DNA of 64,000 nt. Source: an uncultured Tenacibaculum sp. GTDB taxonomy: Bacteria > Bacteroidota > Bacteroidia > Flavobacteriales > Flavobacteriaceae. Location: positions 1-64,000 of the forward strand of contig NZ_CANMMT010000005.1 of NCBI RefSeq assembly GCF_947499065.1. The letters are read 5' to 3'. The notes beneath the pieces are model-generated. The model did no database searches. It was not told the DNA's origin and saw nothing but the letters and a program-made list of their open reading frames with translations. Position 1 is the stretch's first letter. Each line of letters opens with the position of its first letter. Below, piece by piece: positions 29,172 through 38,075 of this stretch. Both the position numbers and the translations under genes were made by a program.

Positions 29172-30014
29172 ATGAATAAAAAACTAAAAAAAATCGGTAT
29201 TGTTTTATTGTTAGCATTAGTTTCAATAAGCTGTGTTAATTTAAAACATGTAAATGAATTTTCATCTTCTTCGGCAAAAAGTCTTAAGTCTATAGAGAAA
29301 CTAGATTATAGTTTTGAAAAAGGATGTCTGATTAATTGTAGAGATGAAAAAATTAATAACTTAAAAGTTAATGGAAAAAAATGTGATTGTGAAAATGAGA
29401 AAGCTGCTGATAGTATAACGTTAAAAATTTATAATTCTCTCTATGGGTATTTTAATGGTTTAGCAAAACTTTCTAATGACGAAATAACAGCATATAAAAC
29501 AGAGGAATTAGAAACAGCTTTAATTGAAGGAGATTTTGGTCCAATGACTATTGAAGAAAAACATGTAAAATCTTATTCTAAAATATCAAAAGTTTTAATT
29601 GAAGCATTTACTAATAATTATAGAAGAAAAAAGATTAGAGAATATATAAAACAAGCGAATAGCTCAATAAAAGAATTGATTTCTTTGTTAGAATTAAATA
29701 TATCAATTAATCTGAAAGGTACACTAAATAATAAAAAGCAAAATATTTTACGTGAGACACAAGAATTATTAAATGACAATTCTCTTTCAACAAATGAGAA
29801 AAGAAAAATAACGAGAGACTATTATTTAGAAATTTCAAATATAGAAAATCAACAAAAAAAACTTGATACTTATGGTAAAGCTTTAATGAAAATATCTGAG
29901 GGGCATGATAAACTTCATAAAAGTGTAGGTACTTTGAAAGCAAAAGAATTAAAACTACTTCTTTTTCAATATGCAAGTGAAATAAAAATGATAATTAATG
30001 AATTAAAAAAATAA
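29172..30014 (+). CDS. Lipoprotein, hypothetical, coiled-coil rich
   Basis: Lipobox LVSISC; 280-aa Lys/Glu-rich ORF. Confidence 0.65.
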   Translation: MNKKLKKIGIVLLLALVSISCVNLKHVNEFSSSSAKSLKSIEKLDYSFEKGCLINCRDEKINNLKVNGKKCDCENEKAADSITLKIYNSLYGYFNGLAKLSNDEITAYKTEELETALIEGDFGPMTIEEKHVKSYSKISKVLIEAFTNNYRRKKIREYIKQANSSIKELISLLELNISINLKGTLNNKKQNILRETQELLNDNSLSTNEKRKITRDYYLEISNIENQQKKLDTYGKALMKISEGHDKLHKSVGTLKAKELKLLLFQYASEIKMIINELKK

Positions 30015-30020
30015 AAAAGA

Positions 30021-30413
30021 ATGTCAAAATTAACATCAAAACAAGTAAGTGCCTTAGCTCATGATTTTTTATCATTTACTCAATCGATAGGGAATTATAT
30101 TATAGAGAATACCGAAAGCTTAAGTAAGAGTCAGCAAAAGAAACTTTGGGAATTACATAAAAGAACTAATGCTATTTCGTATGATTTGTATATAAAATCT
30201 GCAAAAATAGTAATGGAAGATGCAAGTGAATCTTTAGAAGAAATAAGACAAATAACAAGAAAAATAGAAGAATCATATGAGTCATTAGAAAATGTTCAAA
30301 AAGTAATAAATATAGCAACAGGAGTTGTTGTTTTAGGGGCATCAATTTTTAGTTTAAGTCCGCAAGCAATTATAGATTCTATAGCAAATTTAAAAGAAGC
30401 GATAGAAGAATAA
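30021..30413 (+). CDS. Hypothetical protein
   Basis: 130-aa ORF closely following the lipoprotein gene; hydrophobic C-terminal segment. Confidence 0.6.
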   Translation: MSKLTSKQVSALAHDFLSFTQSIGNYIIENTESLSKSQQKKLWELHKRTNAISYDLYIKSAKIVMEDASESLEEIRQITRKIEESYESLENVQKVINIATGVVVLGASIFSLSPQAIIDSIANLKEAIEE

Positions 30414-30434
30414 AATAGGTTAATAATGCTTGTG

Positions 30435-30486
30435 AAATCTAACGAAAAGAAAGTGATTGTAAATTTTCTTTTTGTTAGATTTTTAA
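30435..30486 (+). terminator. Rho-independent terminator
   Basis: aaatctaac.aaaagaaa...ttttcttt..gttagattttt. Confidence 0.65.
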
Positions 30487-30688
30487 TTTAAAGAAAAACG
30501 ATTTTATTTAGAGGTACTTATAAAACTCTTTACTTCTTAAAAGATAAGAATACCACTATTCTTTTTATATTTACCAAAAAAGCTATGAAATATCTAAACT
30601 CTTACTAATCCTGATAATAATTTTTACAGCACAAGTAATGTGTTTTTATATTTATGTTAGTTAAAATTCACTTTAAATTATTAATTAA

Positions 30689-31234
30689 ATGAGTATTGTA
30701 AAGTTGACAAAGTATATTGTAATAATGATTATAGCTGCTTTTTTAACCTTCTTTTTTCATGAGATGAGTCACTGGATATCTTATGAATTACTTGGTTATA
30801 AAGCTGGTTTTACTCTTAATGGAGCTTCTCTTAAAGATTCATCTATTAAATTAACTAAAATGAATCGAATAATTACTAGTGGGGCAGGGCCCTTATTTAC
30901 CATTGTTCAGGGAGTTGTATTTTATTATATCTTAAAAAAGTATAAGAATATAATGTTATATCCTTTCCTCTTTTTACCATTTGTGATGAGGCTTGGTGCT
31001 ACTTGGGCTAATCAATTTCAACCAAACGATGAAGGAAGAATTAGTCTTGATTTAGGACTTAATTTATATGCTATTTCTATTATTGTTGTAGGTTTTCTTT
31101 TCTTTTTAGTAGTAAGAATTTCTAAGAAAAATAAGTTTTCCATAGTAGTAAATATTATTACATTTTTGGTGTCAATAATATTACTATTTGCTATAGCTTT
31201 TTTAGATTCTAAATATAAGTTTAGATTTATTTAG
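30689..31234 (+). CDS. M50-like (site-2-protease-type) membrane protein
   Basis: TM segment followed by FFHEMSHWISYELLGY (HExxH), multiple further TM helices. Confidence 0.6.
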   Translation: MSIVKLTKYIVIMIIAAFLTFFFHEMSHWISYELLGYKAGFTLNGASLKDSSIKLTKMNRIITSGAGPLFTIVQGVVFYYILKKYKNIMLYPFLFLPFVMRLGATWANQFQPNDEGRISLDLGLNLYAISIIVVGFLFFLVVRISKKNKFSIVVNIITFLVSIILLFAIAFLDSKYKFRFI

Positions 31235-31238
31235 AAAG

Positions 31239-31535
31239 TTAAAATCTACAAGCTATCGTTTGCATAGATGTTTCATTTGAATATTCTTCTTTCCAATAGT
31301 GTGGGGCATTTACATGCCTATATTTTAAACCGTTTATGGTATATTTTTTTATAAAAGGTTTTTTCATAATGATTAAAACTGAATTCTGTTTTGGCCAGCC
31401 TTTACTAATTTCTGCAACTTCATTACCAGTTTTAATTTCTGCTTTTAATAGTGTTACTATGGAAGGACTTATTTCATATTTTAAGATAGTTTCCATAGAA
31501 GGGGTTTGATTTGTTTCAAAGTCTCTATTTTTCAT
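31239..31535 (-). CDS. Hypothetical protein
   Basis: 98-aa ORF; its C-terminus is duplicated at 28993..29085. Confidence 0.55.
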   Translation of the reverse strand: MKNRDFETNQTPSMETILKYEISPSIVTLLKAEIKTGNEVAEISKGWPKQNSVLIIMKKPFIKKYTINGLKYRHVNAPHYWKEEYSNETSMQTIACRF

Positions 31536-31556
31536 AATAGTTTTTTGGTAAGCTAT

Positions 31557-32447
31557 TTAATTGGTTAAAGTTAATTCTATTGCTAATAAATTGTATTTAT
31601 TATTATACCTTTTACTTGAAGATTTATTTTTCCATACTTTTTTCCATTGCCCTCGTGAAAATCGCCAACTGTTTTCTGCTGTTTCTGAAGGCACTGTTCC
31701 TATATTTGGTGAATAGGAAATTGCTATGTGTTTTTTATTTGAACCTTTACGTTTATATTTATATTCATATTTATTTGTATCTATAATTAGCCATTCAATG
31801 GCAACAAAGAATCCTTTTTCTGGAAATTGAATGTTTAAATCAGAAATATCTACTTCGGTAATTCTTTTTCCTTTTTTTGCTACACCTATAATATTGCTAT
31901 CATGTATATATCCTTCTGGTTCTCCCTTTTCATTGACTCCGTAAAGTCTAATGTTAAATTTAGCATTTTTTACTTCGCTATTGGTTAGTATTCTAATTTT
32001 ATCTAAAAATGCTGTATCGTTATAGTTTTCTTTATAAGGGAAATATCGTGCTGAAACCCAAGGTGTTTTGCCACATGAGAAATAAAAATTAATTTTTGAT
32101 TTTCTAAATTTCCCTATGATTTGTTTCTTGTTTTTCTTTTTGGTAGTAATAGCAATTTCATCTAATTGTATTAGTTGAGGTATAAGTGTTATACTTTTTT
32201 TAATCGTATTTGAATGGATTTTTTTTGTTTCATATCCTATAGCTGATATGACAATTGTTTTTGGTGAATTGATGTTTAGCTCAAATTCCCCTTTTTCATT
32301 AGATGATGTTCCTATGTTTTCGTTTTCTATCCAGATATTTACAAAGGGAATTCCTTCTTTGGTTTCACTATCTATTATAGTTGATTTTAATTGACTAAAG
32401 CTTATACTAGAAATAAATAAGAGTATGGTGCTTGTTAGTTTTTTCAT
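31557..32447 (-). CDS. Carboxypeptidase-like regulatory domain protein, secreted
   Basis: LKSTIIDSETKEGIPFVNIWIENENIGTSSNEKGEFELNI. Confidence 0.8.
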   Translation of the reverse strand: MKKLTSTILLFISSISFSQLKSTIIDSETKEGIPFVNIWIENENIGTSSNEKGEFELNINSPKTIVISAIGYETKKIHSNTIKKSITLIPQLIQLDEIAITTKKKNKKQIIGKFRKSKINFYFSCGKTPWVSARYFPYKENYNDTAFLDKIRILTNSEVKNAKFNIRLYGVNEKGEPEGYIHDSNIIGVAKKGKRITEVDISDLNIQFPEKGFFVAIEWLIIDTNKYEYKYKRKGSNKKHIAISYSPNIGTVPSETAENSWRFSRGQWKKVWKNKSSSKRYNNKYNLLAIELTLTN

Positions 32448-32656
32448 AGTGTGATTTTTTGTGTGAGAAAGTTAAAAAGAATTTATGTTAATGATATTTT
32501 AGTAGAAGTTAAACTCTGTTAAAGTTACTAGTATCAAATATTTATTAGATGTTTGTCTCTCTTGTTGCTTTTAGAGAGTTTCATTTATTATTCTATAACT
32601 AACTATTTATTTGAAATGAAACTAGGTGTTTTTATGTGTGGCAATTTTCTAAAGCA

Positions 32657-32906
32657 GATTGCTAGAATTCTACTTTAGGACGGTAGTTTTCTAAATTGGA
32701 TTGCTAGTTTTGTTAAAAAGGTTGTTAAAATACTCGAACCGATTGTTAAAATATATAATGTGATTAGCAGTTTTCTACTTTAGGACGCTAGTTTTATAAA
32801 TTAGGGTGGTAGAATATATAATGTGATTGGCAGTTTTATACTTTAGGATGCTAGTTTTATAAAAAGATTGTTAAATATATAATTAGGATTAGTAGTTTTA
32901 TGAACT
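32657..32906. repeat. Array of 12 degenerate ~21-bp direct repeats with ~63-bp higher-order period
   Basis: Units such as gattagcagttttctactttag, gacgctagttttataaattag, ggtggtagaatatataatgt, gattggcagttttatactttag, gatgctagttttataaaaa, gattgttaaatatataattag; unit lengths 19-22 bp. Confidence 0.85.
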
Positions 32907-32938
32907 AAAAATACAAAGGGAAATTTTTAATTGATTAG

Positions 32939-33388
32939 ATGGAAAATATTGTTGTACATGGAAGAGACACTTCTTTAAACTTAATTTTTGTAGACGCATT
33001 TCATCCATCAGAATTAAATATTAAAGCTGATCATTGGTATTATAGATATAAGCTTGCTTTATTAGATAGTTCTTATGAATTTGATGGTTGGTTTACTGGA
33101 AAATTTTGGCATCTAGAAAAAGAAGAAATAATTGTTTTTGAAGAGTATATAAATGAAAACTTTAATGCTGAAATTATTAAAGAGGATAAAGATGTTGAGT
33201 TAAGACTATTTCTAGTTGATTTAAAAAGAAATGCTGTGGCAAAATTTTCTCGATTAAGTGAAGGAAGATTTGAAGTAATAGAATTGACAGAAAATAAATT
33301 AATAATTTATCTTAAGAAGAAGTATGATAGAATTGGGGAGTTTGAAGTTAGTCTAGACTCTTTAAAGTTTGTAGAAATAAATAATTAA
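32939..33388 (+). CDS. Hypothetical protein
   Basis: 149-aa ORF. Confidence 0.55.
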   Translation: MENIVVHGRDTSLNLIFVDAFHPSELNIKADHWYYRYKLALLDSSYEFDGWFTGKFWHLEKEEIIVFEEYINENFNAEIIKEDKDVELRLFLVDLKRNAVAKFSRLSEGRFEVIELTENKLIIYLKKKYDRIGEFEVSLDSLKFVEINN

Positions 33389-33477
33389 ATAACAATATCC
33401 TTTTTATATTTACCATACTAAAACCTTAAGTTTATAATATTACTTCCTATTATATCTGAGTTAATTAATTGCAACGC

Positions 33478-33906
33478 ATGAAAAAAATAGTATCAATTGT
33501 ATTGATTGTATTGATTGCTTTCTATATTTATAAATTAGAAGAATCAAATACAGAGCTTTTAAAGATGAATAGAGATTTAACTTTTGAAAAACTTCAAAAT
33601 GTTATTGATTCATCTCATAAATTTATTTATAAGAATGGAAATCAGAAGATTGAAATGAAAATAAAAAATGGAAAAGATTTTTTGATTTATGATACTCCTA
33701 CAAAAGTAGAGTTTATAACTACAAATGTAGCTCCTAGAGATGTTATGATTTATGGAACAGGAATAAGAATAATTAAAATTGATGATAATACGTTTGAAAC
33801 GGAAGTAAATGTTCCTAAAAAATATGTAGAATCTGATGTTTTAAATGTAACAATTACCATAGATAAAAATAATAAGTTTCAGTTTAAGGTTCCTGTAAAA
33901 AATTAA
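33478..33906 (+). CDS. Hypothetical single-pass membrane protein
   Basis: MKKIVSIVLIVLIAFYIYKLEE N-terminal anchor. Confidence 0.55.
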   Translation: MKKIVSIVLIVLIAFYIYKLEESNTELLKMNRDLTFEKLQNVIDSSHKFIYKNGNQKIEMKIKNGKDFLIYDTPTKVEFITTNVAPRDVMIYGTGIRIIKIDDNTFETEVNVPKKYVESDVLNVTITIDKNNKFQFKVPVKN

Positions 33907-33955
33907 TTATAATCCTTTTATTATTTTTACATTTAAGACTTCAAGGTATTAAAGA

Positions 33956-34510
33956 ATGAATGTTCATAGTAACACTGATAATGAAATAAAACTGATAAAA
34001 GAATTGTTTTCTTCTTATCCTTTACAATCATTTTCTAAAAATGAAATTATTATTGAGACTTACTCAATATATAAGTCTGTTTTACTAATAGAAAAAGGTG
34101 CTATTCGGACTTTTTATTACGATTCTAAGGGTGATGATATAGCGCATTGGTTTTCATTTGAAAACGATATTGTAACAGTTCTTTCTAGTGCGTTAAATCA
34201 ATCTGTAAGTCCATATGGTTTACAAGCTTTAGAAGATGCTACTAGTGTTAGAGTAATTCAGTTTGATGATTTTATTAAACTTAAAGAAGCTTCTAGTGAA
34301 GTAACAGTAATTATAGAAAAATTGATTATTTCTACCCTTATTAAAGTCGCAAATCGTTTGGTGGATATTCAAACTAAAACTGCTAAAGAACGGTATGAGA
34401 ATCTCCTAAATGAACACCCAGCTATTTTTCAGCGTGTTAATTTGAATCACATTGCTACTTATCTTGGAATGAAAAGACAAAGCCTTAGCCGAATTAGAGC
34501 AGCTAAATAA
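33956..34510 (+). CDS. Crp/Fnr family transcriptional regulator
   Basis: cNMP-binding-like fold (LIEKGAIRTFYYDSKGDDIAHWFSFENDIV) and C-terminal HTH (VNLNHIATYLGMKRQSLSRIRA). Confidence 0.88.
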   Translation: MNVHSNTDNEIKLIKELFSSYPLQSFSKNEIIIETYSIYKSVLLIEKGAIRTFYYDSKGDDIAHWFSFENDIVTVLSSALNQSVSPYGLQALEDATSVRVIQFDDFIKLKEASSEVTVIIEKLIISTLIKVANRLVDIQTKTAKERYENLLNEHPAIFQRVNLNHIATYLGMKRQSLSRIRAAK

Positions 34511-34522
34511 TTTTTTTCATTA

Positions 34523-34539
34523 TATGTGATTGTCACATA
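34523..34539. promoter_or_regulatory. Perfect palindrome, candidate operator for the adjacent Crp/Fnr regulator
   Basis: TATGTGA-TTG-TCACATA between the regulator and the GST operon. Confidence 0.65.
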
Positions 34540-34567
34540 GGTTAACTTTTTCAAAAAGAGTTTGCTC

Positions 34568-34575
34568 TAGTTTTG
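34568..34575 (+). promoter_or_regulatory. -7 element (TAGTTTTG) for the GST operon
   Basis: TAnnTTTG ~22 bp before the ATG at 34597. Confidence 0.45.
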
Positions 34576-34596
34576 CACTATTCAAACAGTTTAATA

Positions 34597-35391
34597 ATGG
34601 CATTCGATATTTTGAAAAATAAAAAGATGGAAGAAATTAAAGGATTACATTTATTTCATCATCCTGCTTCAAATAATGCTTTAAGAGTAAGACTTTTATT
34701 AGAAGAAAAACAGATTCCTTGGCAAAGTCATATTGTTCACTTAAATAAATTTGAACAATTTTCTCCTGAGTTTTTAAGGTTAAATCCTCAAGGAAGTGTG
34801 CCTACTTTATTACATAATGGAACTCCCATTAATGGGAGTGAAAATATATTGAAATATTTAGAAGCCGTATTTTCTAAAAATAGTTTTACTCCTTTTCCTA
34901 CTAAAGAAACTGAAATGTGGGAATGGGTACAAGCATCAACACGAACTCATATTAGTTCTATTGTATATTATTTATATGCTCAAGGGTTTGGAAGACCTGC
35001 TAGAAAAGATAAACTTCATTTTTATAAAGAGTGTAATTATGAAAAGTATCGATTTTTAGTTGATAAAGGATATCATATGAGTCTTGAAGAAAAAGAAGAA
35101 GCTTTAATTATAAATGAATTACAGATGCAACGACTTGAAGACTCTTTAGAAGGACAAGATTATATTTTAGGAGATAAAATATCTGTAGCAGATATTGCTT
35201 GGGCACCCAATGTAATGTTTTTGCAATATCTAAACTTTGATTTTTCTAAATACCCTAAGGTTGTTAATTGGGTAGAAAAGATTAGACGGAGACCTTCATA
35301 TAATACTAAAAGTGATATGCCTAAATATATGACACCAATAGTAAAGTTTTACTTTAAGATGTTATTAATGAAAAAATCATATTTAAAATAA
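34597..35391 (+). CDS. Glutathione S-transferase family protein
   Basis: LHLFHHPASNNALRVRLLLEEKQIPW...FLRLNPQGSVPTLLHNGTPINGSENILKYLE; DYILGDKISVADIAWAP; start refined from the TTG at 34573. Confidence 0.9.
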   Translation: MAFDILKNKKMEEIKGLHLFHHPASNNALRVRLLLEEKQIPWQSHIVHLNKFEQFSPEFLRLNPQGSVPTLLHNGTPINGSENILKYLEAVFSKNSFTPFPTKETEMWEWVQASTRTHISSIVYYLYAQGFGRPARKDKLHFYKECNYEKYRFLVDKGYHMSLEEKEEALIINELQMQRLEDSLEGQDYILGDKISVADIAWAPNVMFLQYLNFDFSKYPKVVNWVEKIRRRPSYNTKSDMPKYMTPIVKFYFKMLLMKKSYLK

Positions 35392-35397
35392 TTACGT

Positions 35398-35652
35398 ATG
35401 AAAAGAATATATAAAGTTTTGTCGAAAAACAATCCAAAACAAACTTTAGGAATTGGTTTGTTAGAAGATGAAACTACAACTAATTATTTACTTAAAAAGA
35501 ATGGGGAAATTCAACAGTATCTAAAGTCTGAAGTAGAACTTGAAGATATTTATGAAAAGGGGAGTGGTGAATATGAACTGGATATAGTAAATGAACAAAA
35601 CCAACCTATAAAATTGAAATTATCAAAACATTGTTTTGGTGGTTGTGGTTAA
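35398..35652 (+). CDS. 84-aa protein with C-terminal CFGGCG
   Basis: ATG shortly after the GST stop, same strand; ends ...LKLSKHCFGGCG*. Confidence 0.7.
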   Translation: MKRIYKVLSKNNPKQTLGIGLLEDETTTNYLLKKNGEIQQYLKSEVELEDIYEKGSGEYELDIVNEQNQPIKLKLSKHCFGGCG

Positions 35653-35660
35653 ATTAACAA

Positions 35661-36605
35661 ATGGAAAAAATAATTTTACATAGAAACTATGGCTCTCCTT
35701 ATTGCCAGAAAATAATAGCCATGCTTGGTTATTGTAAATTAGATTGGTTTTCTGAACTTACTAGTAAAGGTATGCCAAGACCTACTCAAGAGATATTGGC
35801 GGGAAATTATTCAAGAAGAGTTCCTATTTTGCAAATTGGCTCTGATATTTATTGTGATACTAAAGAGATTTGTCATCAAATAGCTGAAATTTCTGGAAAT
35901 AAAGTATTGAGTTATTATCATTTAACAGAAGAGCAACAAGTGTTTTCTGATCAATTAGAGTTTGAGTTTGGAAAAGCTGTTATGGGTTTGCTAAATCCTA
36001 TTGAAATAATTACTAGTTACTTTAAGCACATTCCTATAAAGGACGCTTACGAGTTTATTGTAGATAGACTTCAAGTTAAAAAAAGAACTAAGGGTAAAAA
36101 TCCATTAGAAGAGAAATCGAAAGATGAGTGGAAAAGTATTTTAATTTATTACTTGAAAATGATTGATGGGATTCTTGAAAATCATCAGTTCTTATCTGAA
36201 AACTCAGTTCCTAGTTATGTTGACCTTACTGCATATACTCATGTTTGGTATTCCTATAGATTGAATCACCTAAAGTATGCTAAAGGTCTACCTAATATTA
36301 AAAAGTGGTTAAAAAGAATGGACAGTTTTGATATTGGTAACTATAAGGAGTTAGCTAAAAATGAAGTTATTAATATTGCTTTAGCTTCTGAACCTAAATT
36401 AATAGACTCTTCCTTTTTAAACGCTACTAAATTAAATGAAGAAACTTCTGTTGTAGTTAATGATGAATTAGCTTTTATAATGAATCCTGTTAATGGAGTT
36501 TTAGTTGGTAAAGATTCTAAAAAAACAATTCTTGAAAGAAGACATTCAAAAATTGGTAAAGTTCACATTCATGTTCCTTTGAATTGCCACGGTGCTTGTG
36601 GATAA
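35661..36605 (+). CDS. GST-like protein with thioredoxin/glutaredoxin-type N-terminus and C-terminal CHGACG tail
   Basis: LHRNYGSPYCQKIIAMLGYCKLDW...RRVPILQIGSDIYCDTKEICHQIAE; ends VHIHVPLNCHGACG*. Confidence 0.8.
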   Translation: MEKIILHRNYGSPYCQKIIAMLGYCKLDWFSELTSKGMPRPTQEILAGNYSRRVPILQIGSDIYCDTKEICHQIAEISGNKVLSYYHLTEEQQVFSDQLEFEFGKAVMGLLNPIEIITSYFKHIPIKDAYEFIVDRLQVKKRTKGKNPLEEKSKDEWKSILIYYLKMIDGILENHQFLSENSVPSYVDLTAYTHVWYSYRLNHLKYAKGLPNIKKWLKRMDSFDIGNYKELAKNEVINIALASEPKLIDSSFLNATKLNEETSVVVNDELAFIMNPVNGVLVGKDSKKTILERRHSKIGKVHIHVPLNCHGACG

Positions 36606-36675
36606 GAAATTATTATTAAATAATATTCATATTTTTAAATCTTGTTATATTTATATATCGACATTAGAAAGATAA

Positions 36676-37056
36676 ATGAGTTTTTATAAAAAAGAGATAT
36701 TACGAATTAAAGCTGATTGTTATGCGAATCAATGGCAAATTGATACTGTTATTGGTTTGAGGAATTATATAAATAACAACTTTAAAGAAAATTTAAATCT
36801 TGATCTCTTTTCTCGTATTCGATTTGTTTCTAAATATCACCTTTTGCGTTTGTTTAAAAGATACTATGGACAAACTCCTAATCAATATTTGATTGATAGG
36901 AGGATTGAAATGTCTAAAGAATACATAAACAACGGTTTGTCGGTGTCTGATACTTGTTTTGAAGTTGGATTTGAAAGTCTAAGTTCTTTTAGTAATTTAT
37001 TTAAAAGAAAAACGGGGTTTTCTCCTAGTGCCTATCGAAAGCGCAATTTTCGATAA
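36676..37056 (+). CDS. AraC family transcriptional regulator (helix-turn-helix domain only)
   Basis: LFSRIRFVSKYHLLRLFKRYYGQTPNQYLIDRRIEMSKEYINNGLSVSDTCFEVGFESLSSFSNLFKRKTGFSPSAYRK. Confidence 0.92.
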   Translation: MSFYKKEILRIKADCYANQWQIDTVIGLRNYINNNFKENLNLDLFSRIRFVSKYHLLRLFKRYYGQTPNQYLIDRRIEMSKEYINNGLSVSDTCFEVGFESLSSFSNLFKRKTGFSPSAYRKRNFR

Positions 37057-37115
37057 ATTTCTTTGGCTTATAATTCGAAACTTTGCAGTATCAAATCATT
37101 TTAAAATTATAGAAG

Positions 37116-37511
37116 ATGAAAATTAGAATTGTAAGTGTGCCTGTTCATGACCAAGAGAAAGCTCTTGTGTTTTATACTGAAAAACTAAATTTTGTTAAGA
37201 AAATTGATGTTCCAGTTGGTGGTGGTAATCGATGGTTAACATTAGTTTCTGGTGAGGAGCAAGATGGTCCTGAGTTGTTATTGGAGCCTGCTCCTAAAGA
37301 TTTTGAACCTGCTAAAGTTTATCAGAAAGCTCTTTTTGATGCTGGTATTCCTTATACGCAGTTTAATGTTGAGGATGTTGAAAAAGAATACAAGAGATTG
37401 GTTGATCTTGGTGTGGTTTTTAGTGTAAAGCCTACTGAAATGGGAACTGCGAAACTAGCTGTTTTTAATGATACCTGTGGTAATCATATTCAGATTGTTG
37501 AAATCTTATAA
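37116..37511 (+). CDS. VOC family (glyoxalase/bleomycin resistance-like) protein
   Basis: VPVHDQEKALVFYTEKLNFVKKIDVPVGGGNRWLTLV...FNDTCGNHIQIVEI. Confidence 0.9.
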   Translation: MKIRIVSVPVHDQEKALVFYTEKLNFVKKIDVPVGGGNRWLTLVSGEEQDGPELLLEPAPKDFEPAKVYQKALFDAGIPYTQFNVEDVEKEYKRLVDLGVVFSVKPTEMGTAKLAVFNDTCGNHIQIVEIL

Positions 37512-37526
37512 GTTGTATTATTAGGT

Positions 37527-38075
37527 ATGAGAAAACTTATTGTATTTGTAATTCTTGGAGTTATTACTGTTTGCTGTAAAAACTTCAAGGCAGAAGGAAA
37601 CTTAAACAAAGAATTAAATCATTTAAAACAAGAAAGGGATAGTATGTTAGCTTTATTAAATCAAAACAAATCGAATGCTGAAAATGGAATTGCAAGTTTT
37701 TTGACTTTTCAAGATGGTAATGCAGAAGAAGCTATGAATTTTTATGTAGACTTATTTGAAAACTCAAAAATTGTTGATATTCAACATAATCAAAAAAATG
37801 AACCTGGTGCAGGTAAGGTAAAAGTAGGTCGATTTATATTGAACGGAAGCCTTTTCATGTGTAGTGATAGTTATATTAAACACGATTGGACTTTTACTCC
37901 GGGTGTTTCGTTATTTGTAGATCTTAAGTCTGAAGAAAGTATTGCTAGTACTTTTGAAAAACTCTCTGAAGGTGGCAAGGTTATGATGCCTTTAGATAAC
38001 TATGGATTTAGTAAAAAGTTTGCTTTTGTTGAAGATCGCTTTGGTGTTTCTTGGCAATTGAACCTAGCTGAATAA
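37527..38075 (+). CDS. Lipoprotein-anchored VOC/PhnB-like protein
   Basis: Signal peptide with Cys (LGVITVCCK) then FLTFQDGNAEEAMNFYVDLFENSKIVDI...FAFVEDRFGVSWQLNL. Confidence 0.8.
   Translation: MRKLIVFVILGVITVCCKNFKAEGNLNKELNHLKQERDSMLALLNQNKSNAENGIASFLTFQDGNAEEAMNFYVDLFENSKIVDIQHNQKNEPGAGKVKVGRFILNGSLFMCSDSYIKHDWTFTPGVSLFVDLKSEESIASTFEKLSEGGKVMMPLDNYGFSKKFAFVEDRFGVSWQLNLAE

Noticed and set aside
30585-30660. Out-of-frame hydrophobic stretch (EISKLLLILIIIFTAQVMCFYIYVS*) resembling a signal peptide remnant
   Set aside because: Too short, no in-frame start and no identifiable parent gene; could be chance in AT-rich DNA.
32657-32906. CRISPR array interpretation of the 21-bp repeats
   Set aside because: Units are contiguous and degenerate with no unique constant-length spacers, and no cas genes are nearby.
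34573-34596. TTG start for the GST gene in the ORF track
   Set aside because: It overlaps the candidate -7 promoter element; the ATG at 34597 (or 34627) is more plausible.
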